A stretch of 64,000 nucleotides of DNA from Pseudomonadota bacterium (GCA_008501585.1 QQUN01000054.1:1-64000), one strand, 5' to 3'; shown: positions 16,573 through 27,196, counted from the first letter of the stretch. A program made the numbers and translations. The notes: a model not told the origin generated them from the sequence alone.

Positions 16573-18777
16573 ATGACTGCCCCCCGCGTTCGTTCCGTTC
16601 TTCGCCGCCTGCACCGCTGGATCGCGCTGACGCTCACGCCGGTGTTTGTGTTGCTCATCCTGTCTGGGGCGGTGCTGGCGCTCAAGCCGGTGTTCTCCGC
16701 CGCGCCTGCGCCCTCGGCTGCGCTCAGCGCGGGCGTGCTGGCCGAGGCGCTGGCCCGGATCGACCCGCGCGGGCAGGCGTCGCGGCTTGTGGTGTCACCT
16801 GACGAGGGCACCGTCACGCTGGCGTCGCGGCAGGCCGACGGACCCTCGGGCCGATTCGACATCGCCACCGGCGCACCGACCGCCGAACAACCGGGGCCGG
16901 ACGTCTTTGCCCTCGTGCTCGATCTGCACAAAAACCTGCTGCTCGGCCTCGGCATCGTGGTGGAGATTGGCGCCTATGCCATGACGGCCTTGATCCTCAT
17001 CGGCCTGCTGCTGGGCCTGCCGCGGCTGCGCAGCACGCTCGCCGGCTGGCACCTGGGCATCGGCTGGCTGGCGCTACCGCTGGTGCTGCTGGCACCGTTG
17101 ACCGGCGCGCTGATGGCCTTGCATATCGGCGGCGCCGAGCTGCCGCCGGTGCAGCCCGGCCCGCCGATCGCCCTGGCGGCCGCGCTCGCGCATGTGGCCG
17201 AACACGACGATGGCGCCTCCGTGCTGGCGGCCCGCCGTTTCCGCGGTGGCAGTGCGCTCGTCACCACCGCCGGCCCGGCGGGGCCGACGGTGCGCATGGT
17301 GCAGTCCGGCGGCCGCATCGACACGCTGGCGGGCGGCCCAGGGCTGGTGCATGAACTGCACGAGGGCACCTGGGGCGGCGTGTGGTCGGCGGCCATCAGC
17401 TTTGCCGGCACGCTGGCGCTGGCCGCGCTCACCGCGACCGGGGCCTGGGGCTGGTGGCGTCGTCGTCGCCAGCAAAGCGTGGGCAGCGCCGATGCAGGCG
17501 CCGCCACGCTGGTGGCCTTCGGCAGCCAGACCGGTACCGCCGCGCGCCTGGCCGAAGCCACTGCGCGGGCACTGCGCCAGGCCGGCGAGCGGGTGGCCTG
17601 CGCCTCACTGGAAGCGCTTCAGCCGGCCACGCTGGCGGGCTATGAACAAAACTTGCTGATCGTCTCGACCACTGGCGAGGGCGAGCTGCCGGACCCGGCT
17701 CGGCGCTTCATGCAGCAGTTGCCCTCGGCCGATCTGGCTGGCAGCCGCTTCAGCATGCTGGCGCTGGGCGACCGGCGCTATGCCAACTTCTGCGGGGGTG
17801 GTGAGTGCCTGCGCAGCGCCTTGCTGGCGCGTGGCGCACGTGAGCTGGCGCCGTTTGAGCGTGCCGACGGCGAACCGGGCGGTGTCTGGCGCCAGTGGCT
17901 GGCGCGCATCGCCGCCTTGCTCGGTCGATCGCTGCATGCGGTCGAGGCGCCGGCGGCCGACCAACCGGTGGCGCTTACCCTGGTCGAGCGGCGCCGGCTG
18001 GACGCTCCGACCCAGGAAGGGCTGACCGAAACCTGGCAGCTGGACTTCGCACCGGAGAACCCGGCCATCGCCTTCCGTCCGGGCGACCTGCTGCTGATCG
18101 CGCCGACGCCGGGGGCGGCACCACGCTGCTATTCGATCGGTTCGTCCTCGCGTGTTGGCGACTCGCGCATCCGCCTCACCGTCAGCCTGCACCGCTGGCG
18201 CGATGGCGCAGGGCAGTGGCAGATTGGCGCGGCCAGCGGCTACCTGTGCCACGCGTTGGCCGAGGGCGCGCGCCTCACCGCCCGCCTGCGGGCCCATCCG
18301 CAGTTCAACCCGCCCGAGGATGTCACGCGGCCGCTGATCCTGGTCGCCGCCGGGGCCGGCATCGCGCCGTTCCCCGGTTTCCTCGCCGAGCGGGCGGCAA
18401 CGCCGCAGGCCGGCCCGGCGTGGCTGTTCTTTGGCAACCGTCGGCGTGCGGGCGACTTCTTCTACCGCGAGGCCCTGGCCGGCTGGCAGCACGATGGCGT
18501 GCTCACCCGGCTCGACACCGCCTTCTCGCGCGATGCCGACGACGGCGGCCACATCGACCGCCCGCTGATCGCCCATGGCGCCGAGCTGTACCGCTGGCTG
18601 GCGCAGGATCACGCCGTGCTGTACATGTGCGGCCGTTCTGCGACACTGGGCCGCTCGGTGGAAGCCGCGCTGCTCGATATCATCCGCACCCACGGCCGGG
18701 CGACACCGGCCGAGGCCGAGGCGATGCTGCAGGCGTGGAAACGAAACGGCAGCCTGCGGGTCGATGTTTTCGGCTGA
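16573..18777 (+). CDS. PepSY-TM / flavodoxin / NADPH-reductase fusion (iron-siderophore-type reductase)
   Basis: A 734-residue inner-membrane reductase. Membrane helices lie near residues 15-40, 120-150, 155-180 and 275-300, with the conserved PepSY-TM histidines in LHRW, DLHKN, WHLGIGW and ELHEGTWGG. A flavodoxin-like FMN domain (VAFGSQTGTAARLAEA, about 315-450) and an FAD/NADPH module (RCYSIGSSSR, VAAGAGIAPFPGFL, LYMCGR) follow. It should carry electrons from cytoplasmic NADPH across the membrane, as for ferric-siderophore reductases such as FpvG, but with its own electron-supply domains. The start is set at ATG 16573; no convincing ribosome site is visible. An efflux operon follows after 24 bases. 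Confidence 0.85.
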   Translation: MTAPRVRSVLRRLHRWIALTLTPVFVLLILSGAVLALKPVFSAAPAPSAALSAGVLAEALARIDPRGQASRLVVSPDEGTVTLASRQADGPSGRFDIATGAPTAEQPGPDVFALVLDLHKNLLLGLGIVVEIGAYAMTALILIGLLLGLPRLRSTLAGWHLGIGWLALPLVLLAPLTGALMALHIGGAELPPVQPGPPIALAAALAHVAEHDDGASVLAARRFRGGSALVTTAGPAGPTVRMVQSGGRIDTLAGGPGLVHELHEGTWGGVWSAAISFAGTLALAALTATGAWGWWRRRRQQSVGSADAGAATLVAFGSQTGTAARLAEATARALRQAGERVACASLEALQPATLAGYEQNLLIVSTTGEGELPDPARRFMQQLPSADLAGSRFSMLALGDRRYANFCGGGECLRSALLARGARELAPFERADGEPGGVWRQWLARIAALLGRSLHAVEAPAADQPVALTLVERRRLDAPTQEGLTETWQLDFAPENPAIAFRPGDLLLIAPTPGAAPRCYSIGSSSRVGDSRIRLTVSLHRWRDGAGQWQIGAASGYLCHALAEGARLTARLRAHPQFNPPEDVTRPLILVAAGAGIAPFPGFLAERAATPQAGPAWLFFGNRRRAGDFFYREALAGWQHDGVLTRLDTAFSRDADDGGHIDRPLIAHGAELYRWLAQDHAVLYMCGRSATLGRSVEAALLDIIRTHGRATPAEAEAMLQAWKRNGSLRVDVFG

Positions 18778-18801
18778 CCCCTTACTTTGATCGCGAATGC
18801 C

Positions 18802-20253
18802 ATGAAACCCTTGCCCTTACCGCGCGCTATCGCCCCCGGACGTCTCGGGGCCGCTCTGGCGGCACTGTTGCTGGCCGGCTGCGCCACGCTCGGGCCCGAC
18901 TATCAGGCGCCGGCCATGGCGCTGCCCGCGGCCTGGCATGCCGCACCCGCCGCCGATCCTGCCGCCGAGCGTGCCGCGATCGAACGCTGGTGGCAGCAAC
19001 TGGGCGATGCGCAGCTCAGTGCCCTGGTCGAGCAGGCCCTGCGCGCCAACCCTGACCTGCAGGCGGCCCGCGCGGCGCTGCAGGCCTCGCGCGCGCTGGA
19101 GCGTGTGGCGCGGGCGGGGCAGGCGCCGAGCGTCGGCGCCTCGGGTGCGACCAGTGCCAGTCGCCGCGGCGACGCCGCGGTGAGCGAGCGTTGGACGGCC
19201 GGCTTCGACGCGAGCTGGGAGATCGATGTGTTCGGCGGCGTGCGCCGTGGTGTCGAGGCGGCGCAGGCCGACCGCGAAGCCCTTGCCGCGACGCTGGCCA
19301 ACACCCAGGCCTCGCTGGCCGCCGAGGTGGCCCTCAACTATGTCAGCCTGCGCACCGCCCAGGCGCGGCTGGCGATTGCCCGCCGCAACCTGGCCACCCA
19401 GCGCGAGACCCTGCAACTGACCGACTGGCGGGCCCAGGCCGGGTTGGCCAGTTCGGTGGATGTGGAACAGGCGCGCACCAATGCCGAACAGACGCGTGCG
19501 CAGATCCCCAGCCTGCAGACGAGCCTCGCCAGCGCCGCCAACCGGCTCGCGGTGCTCACCGGCGACGCGCCCGGTGCACTGCAGGCGACGCTGGCCGACG
19601 GCAGCCTGCCGGCGATGCCGACCGCCATTGCCGTCGGCATCCCCGCCGAGGTGCTGCGCCAGCGCCCCGACGTGCAGGCCGCCGAGCGTGCGCTGGCGGC
19701 CGAAACGGCGCGCATCGGCGTGGCCGAGGCGGCGCGTTGGCCGGGCTTCACGCTGTCCGGCTCGATCGGGCTGGAGGCGGCCACCCTCGGCGCCCTGGGC
19801 AACGGCGCCTCGGTGCTGCGCACCCTGGCCGCCGGCGTCAGCGGCGTGCTGTTCGACGGCGGTGCGCTGGTGGCGCGGGTCGAGCAGCAGGGCGCGGTGC
19901 GCGAGCAACGCCTGCAAAGCTATCGCAGCGCCGTGCTGACCGCGCTCGAAGACGTGGAGAACGCGCTCACCGCACTGGACAACACCGCTCGCCGGCGCGA
20001 GGCACTGGCCGCGGCCAGCACCGCGGCACGCAACGCCAACCTGCTGGCGGCCGACCGCTACCGCAGCGGCCTGATCGACTTCCGCACCGTGCTCGAAACC
20101 GAGCGCAGCCTGCTCAGCACCGAAGACAGCCTGGCCAGCGCCGAAGGCGAGCGCCTGAGCGCGCTGATCCAGCTCTACAAGGCACTGGGCGGCGGTTGGT
20201 CGCCGTCCACCGTGACCGAATCCGCAGATACCCCGCAGGACACGCGCTCATGA
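18802..20253 (+). CDS. Outer-membrane efflux lipoprotein (NodT/OprM family)
   Basis: A 483-residue outer-membrane channel subunit. The signal peptide ends in a lipobox (LLLAGCATLGPDY), and the mature protein has two OEP repeats with the family signatures WWQQLGDAQLSALVEQAL, WEIDVFGGVRRGVEAA and LRQRPDVQAAERALAAETARIGVAEAARWPGFTLSGSIG. The ATG at 18802 fits the signal peptide. Its stop overlaps the membrane-fusion gene start (ATGA), making it the first cistron of a complete tripartite efflux system. Confidence 0.92.
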   Translation: MKPLPLPRAIAPGRLGAALAALLLAGCATLGPDYQAPAMALPAAWHAAPAADPAAERAAIERWWQQLGDAQLSALVEQALRANPDLQAARAALQASRALERVARAGQAPSVGASGATSASRRGDAAVSERWTAGFDASWEIDVFGGVRRGVEAAQADREALAATLANTQASLAAEVALNYVSLRTAQARLAIARRNLATQRETLQLTDWRAQAGLASSVDVEQARTNAEQTRAQIPSLQTSLASAANRLAVLTGDAPGALQATLADGSLPAMPTAIAVGIPAEVLRQRPDVQAAERALAAETARIGVAEAARWPGFTLSGSIGLEAATLGALGNGASVLRTLAAGVSGVLFDGGALVARVEQQGAVREQRLQSYRSAVLTALEDVENALTALDNTARRREALAAASTAARNANLLAADRYRSGLIDFRTVLETERSLLSTEDSLASAEGERLSALIQLYKALGGGWSPSTVTESADTPQDTRS

Positions 20254-21535
20254 ATTCCCCCGAGAAACACGTCTCGCAGGCCGCCATGGCGCCCGCCGCT
20301 ATCCTCGATGTGACGACGCGCCAGCCCCGCCGCTGGCGCGGGTGGCTGGCGGCCGTCGTGGTGCTGCTGGTTGGCGTCGGTGCCTATGCGATGTGGGCCG
20401 GCAATGGCACGGCCACTGCCGTGCGCTACCAGAGCAGTCCGGCCGAGACCGGCGCGCTGGTGGTGACGGTGTCAGCCACCGGCACGCTGCAGCCGACCAA
20501 CCAGGTGAATGTGGGTAGCGAGCTGTCCGGCATCATCGAGCAGGTGTTCGTCGATGACAACAGCCGGGTGCGCAAGGGGCAGGTGCTGGCGCGACTGGAT
20601 GTGTCGAAGCTCGAGGACCAGGTGGCCAACGCCCGTGCCGCGGTCAAGGTGGCCGAGGCGTCGGTGCAGCAGGCCGAGGCCACGGTGCAGGAGTCGCGCA
20701 GCAGCCTGGCGCGGCTGAACGAGGTGTTCAAGCTCTCGGGTGGCAAGGTGCCGTCGAAGAGCGAGATCGATGCGGCCGACGCCAGCGTGGCCCGGGCGCA
20801 GGCCAATCTCGCCAGCGCCCGCGCCGGCGTGCTGCAGGCGCGCGCCACGTTGCGCACCAACGAGACCAACCTGGCCAAGGCCTCGATCCGCTCGCCGATC
20901 GACGGCGTGGTGCTGTCGCGCGCGGTCGAGCCGGGGCAGACCGTGGCGGCCTCCTTGCAGGTGGCCACGTTGTTCGTGCTGGCCGAAGACCTGGCCAAGA
21001 TGGAGCTGCAGGTGAAGGTCGACGAGGCCGACGTCGGCCAGGTCAAGGAAGGGCAGGCGGCCACGTTCACCGTCGATGCCTATCCCGACCGGCGCTATCC
21101 GGCGCATATCACCCGCGTGAGTTACGGCGCCACCACTACCGACAACGTGGTCACCTACCTGACCACGCTCGAAGTGGCCAACGAAGACCTCAGCCTGCGC
21201 CCCGGCATGACCGCCACGGCCGAGATCACCACGCTGGAGAAGGCCGACGTGCTGCTGGTGCCCAACGCGGCGCTGCGCTTCACCCTCTCGGCCGCCCGTG
21301 GCGAGCGCAAGCAGAGCCTGGTCTCCAGCCTGATGCCGCGCCCGCCGCGCCAGGAGAAAACGGTCAAGCTCAAGGACCCGGCCGCCGGCGAGCGCCAGCT
21401 ATGGGTGCTGCGCGACGGCCAGCCGGTGGCGGTGACGGTGAAGACCGGTGCCACCAATGGTCGGATGACCGAGATCGTGTCGGGCGAGCTGCGCGCCGGC
21501 ACGGCGGTGATCACTGACGCCGTGAGCGGCGCGCG

Positions 21536-21539
<4 letters not shown>
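20250..21539 (+). CDS. macA: Membrane-fusion protein of a MacAB-type efflux pump
   Basis: A 429-residue periplasmic adaptor anchored by one N-terminal helix (about residues 30-50). The lipoyl halves (VSATGTLQPTNQVNVGSELSG; KASIRSPIDGVVLSRAVEPGQTVAA) flank a long alpha-helical hairpin (about 115-210), and the beta-barrel and membrane-proximal domains follow. It links the OprM-like channel to the MacB ATPase and permease. The start at 20250 overlaps the upstream stop and its own stop overlaps the ATPase start. An insertion near residues 350-370 (RPPRQEKTVKLKDPA) is common in PvdR/MacA-type adaptors. Confidence 0.9.
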
Positions 21540-22260
<721 letters not shown>

Positions 22261-22264
<4 letters not shown>

Positions 22265-23466
22265 TCTGGAATACCCTGCTGCTCGCGCTGCGCGAGATCC
22301 GCCGCAACCTGCTGCGCTCCTTCCTGACCATTCTCGGCATCGTCATCGGCGTGGCGGCGGTGATCACCATGGTGACGCTCGGCAACGGCGCGACGCAGTC
22401 GATCTCCGACCAGGTGGCCAGCCTGGGCAGCAACCTGCTGATGGTGCGCCCGGGCCAGCGCATGGGGCCGGGCGGCAGCGCCGGGGCGCCGATGTTCAAG
22501 CTCGCCGACGTGCAGGCCATCGCCACGCAGGTGTCGGGGGTCAAGGCGGTGGCGCCGGAGACGCGCAAGGCGGTGTCGGTGGTGGTGGGCGCGCGCAACT
22601 GGTCGAGCGTGGCCACCGGCAGCACGCGCGACTACTTCACCGCCGCCGGCTGGACGCTGGCTGCCGGGCGCATCTTCACCGAGGCCGAGGCGCGCGGCGG
22701 CCAGGCGGTGTGCGTGATCGGCGCCACCTTGCAGCGCGAGCTGTTCGGCGGCGGCGATCCGCTCGGCGAGTCGATGCGCGTGGCCGATTTCTCCTGCCAG
22801 GTGATCGGCGTGCTCGCCGCCAAGGGGCAGTCGGCCTTCGGCTCGGACCAGGACGACACCCTGGTGATGCCGGTGCGCACCGTGCAGCGCCGCCTCACCG
22901 GCGACCAGGACGTGCGCACCCTGCTGGTGTCGGCCAGCGACAGCAGCGCCACCGATACGGTCAAGGCGCGGGTCGAGACGCTGCTGCGCGAACGGCGCAA
23001 GATCGGCGCCAACGAGGACGACAACTTCAACGTGCTCGACACCAAGCAGATCGCCCAGACGCTGTCGTCCACCACCCGCATCATGACCACGCTGCTCGGC
23101 GCGGTGGCAGCGGTCAGCCTGCTGGTGGGCGGCATCGGCATCATGAACATCATGCTGGTGTCGGTCACCGAGCGCACGCGCGAGATCGGCATCCGGCTGG
23201 CCATCGGTGCGCTCGAGCACGAGGTGTTGCTGCAGTTCCTGATCGAGGCGGTGGTGCTGTCCAGCCTCGGCGGGTTGATCGGCGTGGCGCTGGCCACCGG
23301 CGCGTCGATCGGTCTGGCCTCGCTGATGGACATCCCCTATCTGTTCAACCCGGGCATCAACCTGCTGTCCTTCGGCATCTCGGCGCTGATCGGCGTGCTG
23401 TTCGGCTTCTTCCCGGCGCGCCGGGCCGCGCGGCTCGATCCGATCGACGCCCTGCGTCACGAGTGA
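22261..23466 (+). CDS. MacB-type ABC transporter permease
   Basis: A 401-residue inner-membrane permease. One N-terminal helix (FLTILGIVIGVAAVITMVTLGNGATQSI), a large periplasmic MacB_PCD domain (about 50-275) and three C-terminal helices (from TLLGAVAAVSLLVGGIGIMNIMLVSVTERTREIGIR onward) give the standard MacB/FtsX topology. It is the last of four overlapping genes for a tripartite pump. Splitting MacB into two polypeptides is seen in some lineages and is expected to be functional. Confidence 0.9.
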
Positions 23467-23530
23467 GGGCGGCTGGCCTTGGGGGGAGGGCGGCCCGTAG
23501 AATGCGGGCTTTCCTCCCCGAGCGACGCCC

Positions 23531-24280
23531 GTGACCGTGTCCCTGTTTGGTGATCTGCCTGCGGCGGTGGTTGTTCTGCTGCTGCTCAGTGCCTGCGTCA
23601 CCTCGACGCTGACGGCCAGCCTCGGCGCCGGGGGCGGGATCATGCTGCTGGCGATCATGGCGCAGGTCTTGCCGCCGGCGGTCATCATCCCGGTCCATGG
23701 CGTGGTGCAGCTGGGCTCCAACGGCGGGCGCGCCCTCATGAGCTGGCGCCATATCGACTGGCGCACGCTGGGCGCCTTCCTGCCCGGTGCCGTCATCGGT
23801 GCGTTGCTCGGCTCGCTGGTGCTGGTCAATCTGCCGCCGCAGACGATGTATCTGAGCATCGCCGGCTTCATCCTCTACCTGTGCTGGGGGCCGCCGCTGC
23901 CCAAGCTGGTGCTGGGCCGCCCGGGCATTGCGCTGGCCGGTGGTGCCACCACCTTCGTGTCGCTGTTTGTCGGCGCCACGGGGGCGCTGGTCGGTGCCTT
24001 CATCAAGCAGATCCATGCCGATCGTTTCACGACCGTGGCCACCTTTTCGGCGGCGATGTCGTTCCAGCATGCCACCAAGGCCGTGGTGTTTCAGGAAGCG
24101 GGCTTCGACCTGACGGCCATGCTCCCGCTGATCATCGCGATGATCGCCAGCGGTGCGATCGGCACCTGGATCGGCCTGCACCTGCTCAAGCGCATGCAGG
24201 ACGCGCACTTTGCCCGGCTCTTCAATCTCGTGCTGACCGCGCTGGCCCTGCGGCTGATCTGGCAGGCGCTGACCGTCTGA
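23531..24280 (+). CDS. TSUP-family (TauE/SafE) membrane transporter
   Basis: A 249-residue inner-membrane protein with seven to eight hydrophobic segments. The family features are a first helix ending SLGAGGGIMLLAIMAQ and the mid-protein turn ATTFVSLFVGATGALVGAFI. TSUP proteins move sulfur-containing or small organic anions such as sulfite, sulfoacetate or taurine metabolites. The start is a GTG at 23531. It stands alone; no sulfur-metabolism genes are adjacent, so the substrate is unknown. Confidence 0.85.
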   Translation: MTVSLFGDLPAAVVVLLLLSACVTSTLTASLGAGGGIMLLAIMAQVLPPAVIIPVHGVVQLGSNGGRALMSWRHIDWRTLGAFLPGAVIGALLGSLVLVNLPPQTMYLSIAGFILYLCWGPPLPKLVLGRPGIALAGGATTFVSLFVGATGALVGAFIKQIHADRFTTVATFSAAMSFQHATKAVVFQEAGFDLTAMLPLIIAMIASGAIGTWIGLHLLKRMQDAHFARLFNLVLTALALRLIWQALTV

Positions 24281-24355
24281 GGCTGGCCCCGCGGTGTCGG
24301 TGGCGCGCTGTCTGGTCTATAGAGGAAGAACAGCGGACGGGACAGGAGGCCTCCC

Positions 24356-25012
24356 ATGAGCGGCAAGAAAGTGCGCTTCACCTACCCGGGCAAAACCATC
24401 GACGTGACCTGGGACAGCCGGCTGTGCATCCATGTGGCCGAGTGCGGCCGGGCGGCCGGCGAGTTGTTCGTCGATGGGCGCGAGCCGTGGTGCCAGCCCG
24501 ATCTGACCGAGGTGGCCCAGGTGCGCGAGATCGTCGAGCGCTGCCCGAGCGGCGCGCTCAGCTATGCCGACAAGACCGGCGGCCCGGTCGAGACGCCGGC
24601 GGTGGACAACACAGTGGTGGTGGCCTGCAACGGGCCGCTGTTCTTCCGCGGCAATCTGCATATCGAAGGGCGTGCCGAGACCGCCCCGGGGGTGCGTTTC
24701 CGCGCGGCGCTGTGCCGCTGCGGCGCGTCGAAGAACAAGCCTTTTTGCGACAACAGCCACGAGGCTGTCGGCTTCAAGGACTACGGCGCCGTGGGCGAGA
24801 CGGGCAGCCCGCAGGTCGCCGGCGACGGCGCGTTGCGCATTACACCGACGCATAACGGGCCGCTGGTGTGCAAGGGGCATCTGCGCATCTATACCGCGGC
24901 CGGCCGGGCGGCATGGTTTGGCACCACGGTGGCGCTGTGCCGGTGCGGGGCGTCGAAGAACAAGCCGTTCTGCGACGGTAGCCATGTGACCGCAGGATTC
25001 CGCTCGGACTGA
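24356..25012 (+). CDS. Iron-sulfur protein with divergent 4Fe-4S and two CDGSH domains
   Basis: A 218-residue cytoplasmic protein. Residues 1-75 match the divergent Fer4_19/YjdI-type cluster domain (CIHVAECGRAAGELF, PWCQPDL, CPSGALSY). Two CDGSH-type 2Fe-2S domains follow, at about 120-145 (CRCGASKNKPFCDNSH) and 195-215 (CRCGASKNKPFCDGSH), each with the Cys3-His ligand set. It may act in electron transfer or iron-sulfur handling. An AGGAG-type site lies before the ATG at 24356. A convergent palindrome follows. Confidence 0.88.
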   Translation: MSGKKVRFTYPGKTIDVTWDSRLCIHVAECGRAAGELFVDGREPWCQPDLTEVAQVREIVERCPSGALSYADKTGGPVETPAVDNTVVVACNGPLFFRGNLHIEGRAETAPGVRFRAALCRCGASKNKPFCDNSHEAVGFKDYGAVGETGSPQVAGDGALRITPTHNGPLVCKGHLRIYTAAGRAAWFGTTVALCRCGASKNKPFCDGSHVTAGFRSD

Positions 25013-25038
25013 CGCGGCCGCCCGTGCGGGCGGCCGCG
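25013..25038. terminator. GC-rich hairpin between convergent genes
   Basis: CGCGGCCGCCCG (25013-25024) and CGGGCGGCCGCG (25027-25038) are perfectly complementary across a 2-base centre. It begins directly at the CDGSH stop codon, 16 bases from the EF-hand gene's stop. No U-run follows in either direction, so termination would be weak or Rho-assisted. Confidence 0.4.
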
Positions 25039-25053
25039 GGGCTGCGCTGCGGC

Positions 25054-25722
25054 TTACCGTGCCGGGCCGGGGCCGCGGCGGCTTTGCTGGTGCGCGGCGA
25101 ATTCTTCGGGGCTGACGCGGCCGTCGCCGTTGCGATCGAGGTCACCGAAAGCGGGCGCGTCGGCCAGGCCACGCATCGGGTAGCCCTGTTGCGCCCGTTC
25201 GCCGATGCGGGCATTGCGTGCGCGGGTGAATTCTTCGGCATCGATCTGGCCGTCGCCGTTCAGGTCGTAGTCGGCAAAGGCCGGCTGGTTTCGACCCATG
25301 CCGCCGCCCGGACCCATACCGCTGCCCGGACCCATGCCGCCACCCGGACCCATGCCGCCACCCGGACCCATGCCGCCACCCGGACCCATGCCACCGGGAC
25401 GGTTCTGGAACTGCATGGCCTGGCCGGCCGCCAGTTCGTCGGGACTCAGCCGGCCGTCGCCATTGGTGTCGAGGCTGGCAAAGGGCGGGGCGTTATCGGC
25501 GCCGCGCATCGGTCGCCCGCTGGCGGCTGCGGCGCTTTGGCGTTCGGCGCGGAAGGCGTTGAACTCCGCCTCGCTCACCGCGCCGTCGCCATTCTGGTCA
25601 TAGGCCGAGAAGGGTGCCGGGCCGCGTGGCGGCGGGGTTTGCGCTTGGGCCGGAAGCGCGAATGACACGGCCAGTGCCGCAGCCATGAGTGTCATCGTGA
25701 GGCCCTTGGATCGTGTTTGCAT
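25054..25722 (-). CDS. Exported EF-hand calcium-binding protein with Gly/Met/Pro repeat linker
   Basis: A 222-residue secreted protein. A signal peptide (cleavage near ALPAQA, residue 25) precedes four EF-hand loops: DQNGDGAVSEAE, DTNGDGRLSPDE, DLNGDGQIDAEE and DRNGDGRVSPEE, each with the canonical acidic positions. The two pairs are joined by a flexible linker of MGPGGG hexapeptides encoded by an 18-nt tandem repeat. GGAGG lies before the ATG at 25722. It probably binds calcium in the periplasm or outside the cell. No partner is adjacent. Confidence 0.85.
   Translation of the reverse strand: MQTRSKGLTMTLMAAALAVSFALPAQAQTPPPRGPAPFSAYDQNGDGAVSEAEFNAFRAERQSAAAASGRPMRGADNAPPFASLDTNGDGRLSPDELAAGQAMQFQNRPGGMGPGGGMGPGGGMGPGGGMGPGSGMGPGGGMGRNQPAFADYDLNGDGQIDAEEFTRARNARIGERAQQGYPMRGLADAPAFGDLDRNGDGRVSPEEFAAHQQSRRGPGPAR
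25295..25384 (-). repeat. 18-nt tandem repeat encoding MGPGGG units
   Basis: Five head-to-tail 18-base copies (25295-25312, 25313-25330, 25331-25348, 25349-25366, 25367-25384) plus a partial sixth. The three copies at 25331-25384 are identical and the outer two differ at a few bases, a pattern of recent slippage expansion. It forms the linker between EF-hand pairs. Confidence 0.85.
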
Positions 25723-25855
25723 GATCGACCTCCATGCGTTGGGTTGCGCCCGATGCGCCGGGCGCGTGGCGATGCTTTCAGGGCTATCTTCGCGCGCTGT
25801 GCGGCACCGTCGTTGCGCTGGATCAATCAAGCTGGCATATCGGATGAATGGCCGT

Positions 25856-27196
25856 TCAGGGGCGGAAGATGCGCTGGTGGGGGCCTGTGGAGCGGACCTG
25901 GAGCGTGTCGCCCGTGGCCTCGATGTAGAGGTTGGCCATGCTGAAGGACAGGCGTGGATTGCGGGTGACGACTTGCAGGTGCTTTTCGCGGGAGAGGGTG
26001 ATCTGGCGCAGTGCCGGGGCGGTGTAGCGAAATGCCACCGTGTCGCCGCGCAGGTAGGCGGCCGCGTCGCCCCGGAGGAAAGCGATCTCGCCAGCGGTAC
26101 GCACGCGCTGCTCGCCCTTGGCCGTGGGCACCGTCTGTTCGGCGAGCAGTTCGACCGGCCCGCCGGCTTCGCGCTGGCGCAGGGCCAGGGCGGGCCAGTG
26201 GTCGGCGGTGTCGGTGGCCACGTACTGCCCGCCGACGATGTCGCCGTTGCGGCGGATCTGGTATTCGATCAGGGCGCTGGACCGCACCCGGCGAAAGGCG
26301 CCCAGGGCGTCGCGGCGGTAGTGGCTGTGGGCATCGAGCTGGACCAGTTGCACTTCCAGCGTGTCGGCGGGGGCGAGCGGCGTGGTGTCGAGGCTCTTCT
26401 TCAACGAGGCGAGCTTGTAGCCATAGTTGATGGCGTCGGCGGCGGCCGCCTCGCTGCGGGCATAGGCGAGCACGCTGTCGAGCACGCGGGTGGCGGCCGG
26501 CGCGCTGTGGGCGGTGTGGGCCACCGTCTTGACTGCCGCGGGCCATAGCGCGTCGCCCATCTTGCCGAGGGCGATGGCGCCGACGATCAGCACCACCATC
26601 ACGCCCTTGGCCAGCTTGACGACCCAGCCCGGCAGCGTGCGCGGCGCCTCGCCGGGACCGCGGCGGCGCCATAGCCACAGGCCGAGGCCGACAAAGGGCA
26701 GGAGCAGGACGGCACTGCCGATGAGGACGCTGGTGAGCGCGTGTGGGTGCGTGCCGTGGGTGAGGCAGGGCAGCGGGGGCGTGTGCGGCGGGATCGCGGT
26801 CTGGTCGAGGGCGGCACAGGTGGCGCTGCGCATGCCGAGGAGGTCGATGCGCCGCGGGGCGTCGATGGTGTCCGCTGCCTGGAGCAGGCCGGCCAGCTGG
26901 CCGGCCGGGAGGATGGCGATGAGGGCGGGGGTGGCGGCCAGCGTGCCGTCCGCCTGGATGGCGAAGACGGGCACGTAGTCGGTGTCGCCCACACGTTGCG
27001 GCAGGTCGGGGCCGTCGAGGGCGATGCTGCCGCCGGTGACCGACAGGTAGTCGTGCCGCTCAAGGTCGATGCCGCCGAGCTGGCTGGCGGTGGTGTGCAG
27101 CAAGACCTTGTTCTGGCTCAGCTCGAGGCCGAGCACCAGCGCGAACAGTGCCAGCGGGATGGCCATCAGGCAGGCGGCGAGACATTTCCTCAACAC
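25856..27196 (-). CDS. Uncharacterised membrane protein with long soluble domains
   Basis: A 446-residue protein of no family recognised here. A hydrophobic N-terminus (residues 1-25, signal anchor) precedes an extracytoplasmic segment of about 120 residues. Two helices follow at about 155-175 (VLIGSAVLLLPFVGLGLWLW) and 190-210 (LAKGVMVVLIVGAIALG), then a C-terminal domain of about 230 residues with beta-like segments. The start is a GTG at 27196 or the adjacent TTG at 27193, with GGAGG just upstream. It sits between the EF-hand gene and marC without operon partners. Confidence 0.6.
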   Translation of the reverse strand: MLRKCLAACLMAIPLALFALVLGLELSQNKVLLHTTASQLGGIDLERHDYLSVTGGSIALDGPDLPQRVGDTDYVPVFAIQADGTLAATPALIAILPAGQLAGLLQAADTIDAPRRIDLLGMRSATCAALDQTAIPPHTPPLPCLTHGTHPHALTSVLIGSAVLLLPFVGLGLWLWRRRGPGEAPRTLPGWVVKLAKGVMVVLIVGAIALGKMGDALWPAAVKTVAHTAHSAPAATRVLDSVLAYARSEAAAADAINYGYKLASLKKSLDTTPLAPADTLEVQLVQLDAHSHYRRDALGAFRRVRSSALIEYQIRRNGDIVGGQYVATDTADHWPALALRQREAGGPVELLAEQTVPTAKGEQRVRTAGEIAFLRGDAAAYLRGDTVAFRYTAPALRQITLSREKHLQVVTRNPRLSFSMANLYIEATGDTLQVRSTGPHQRIFRP

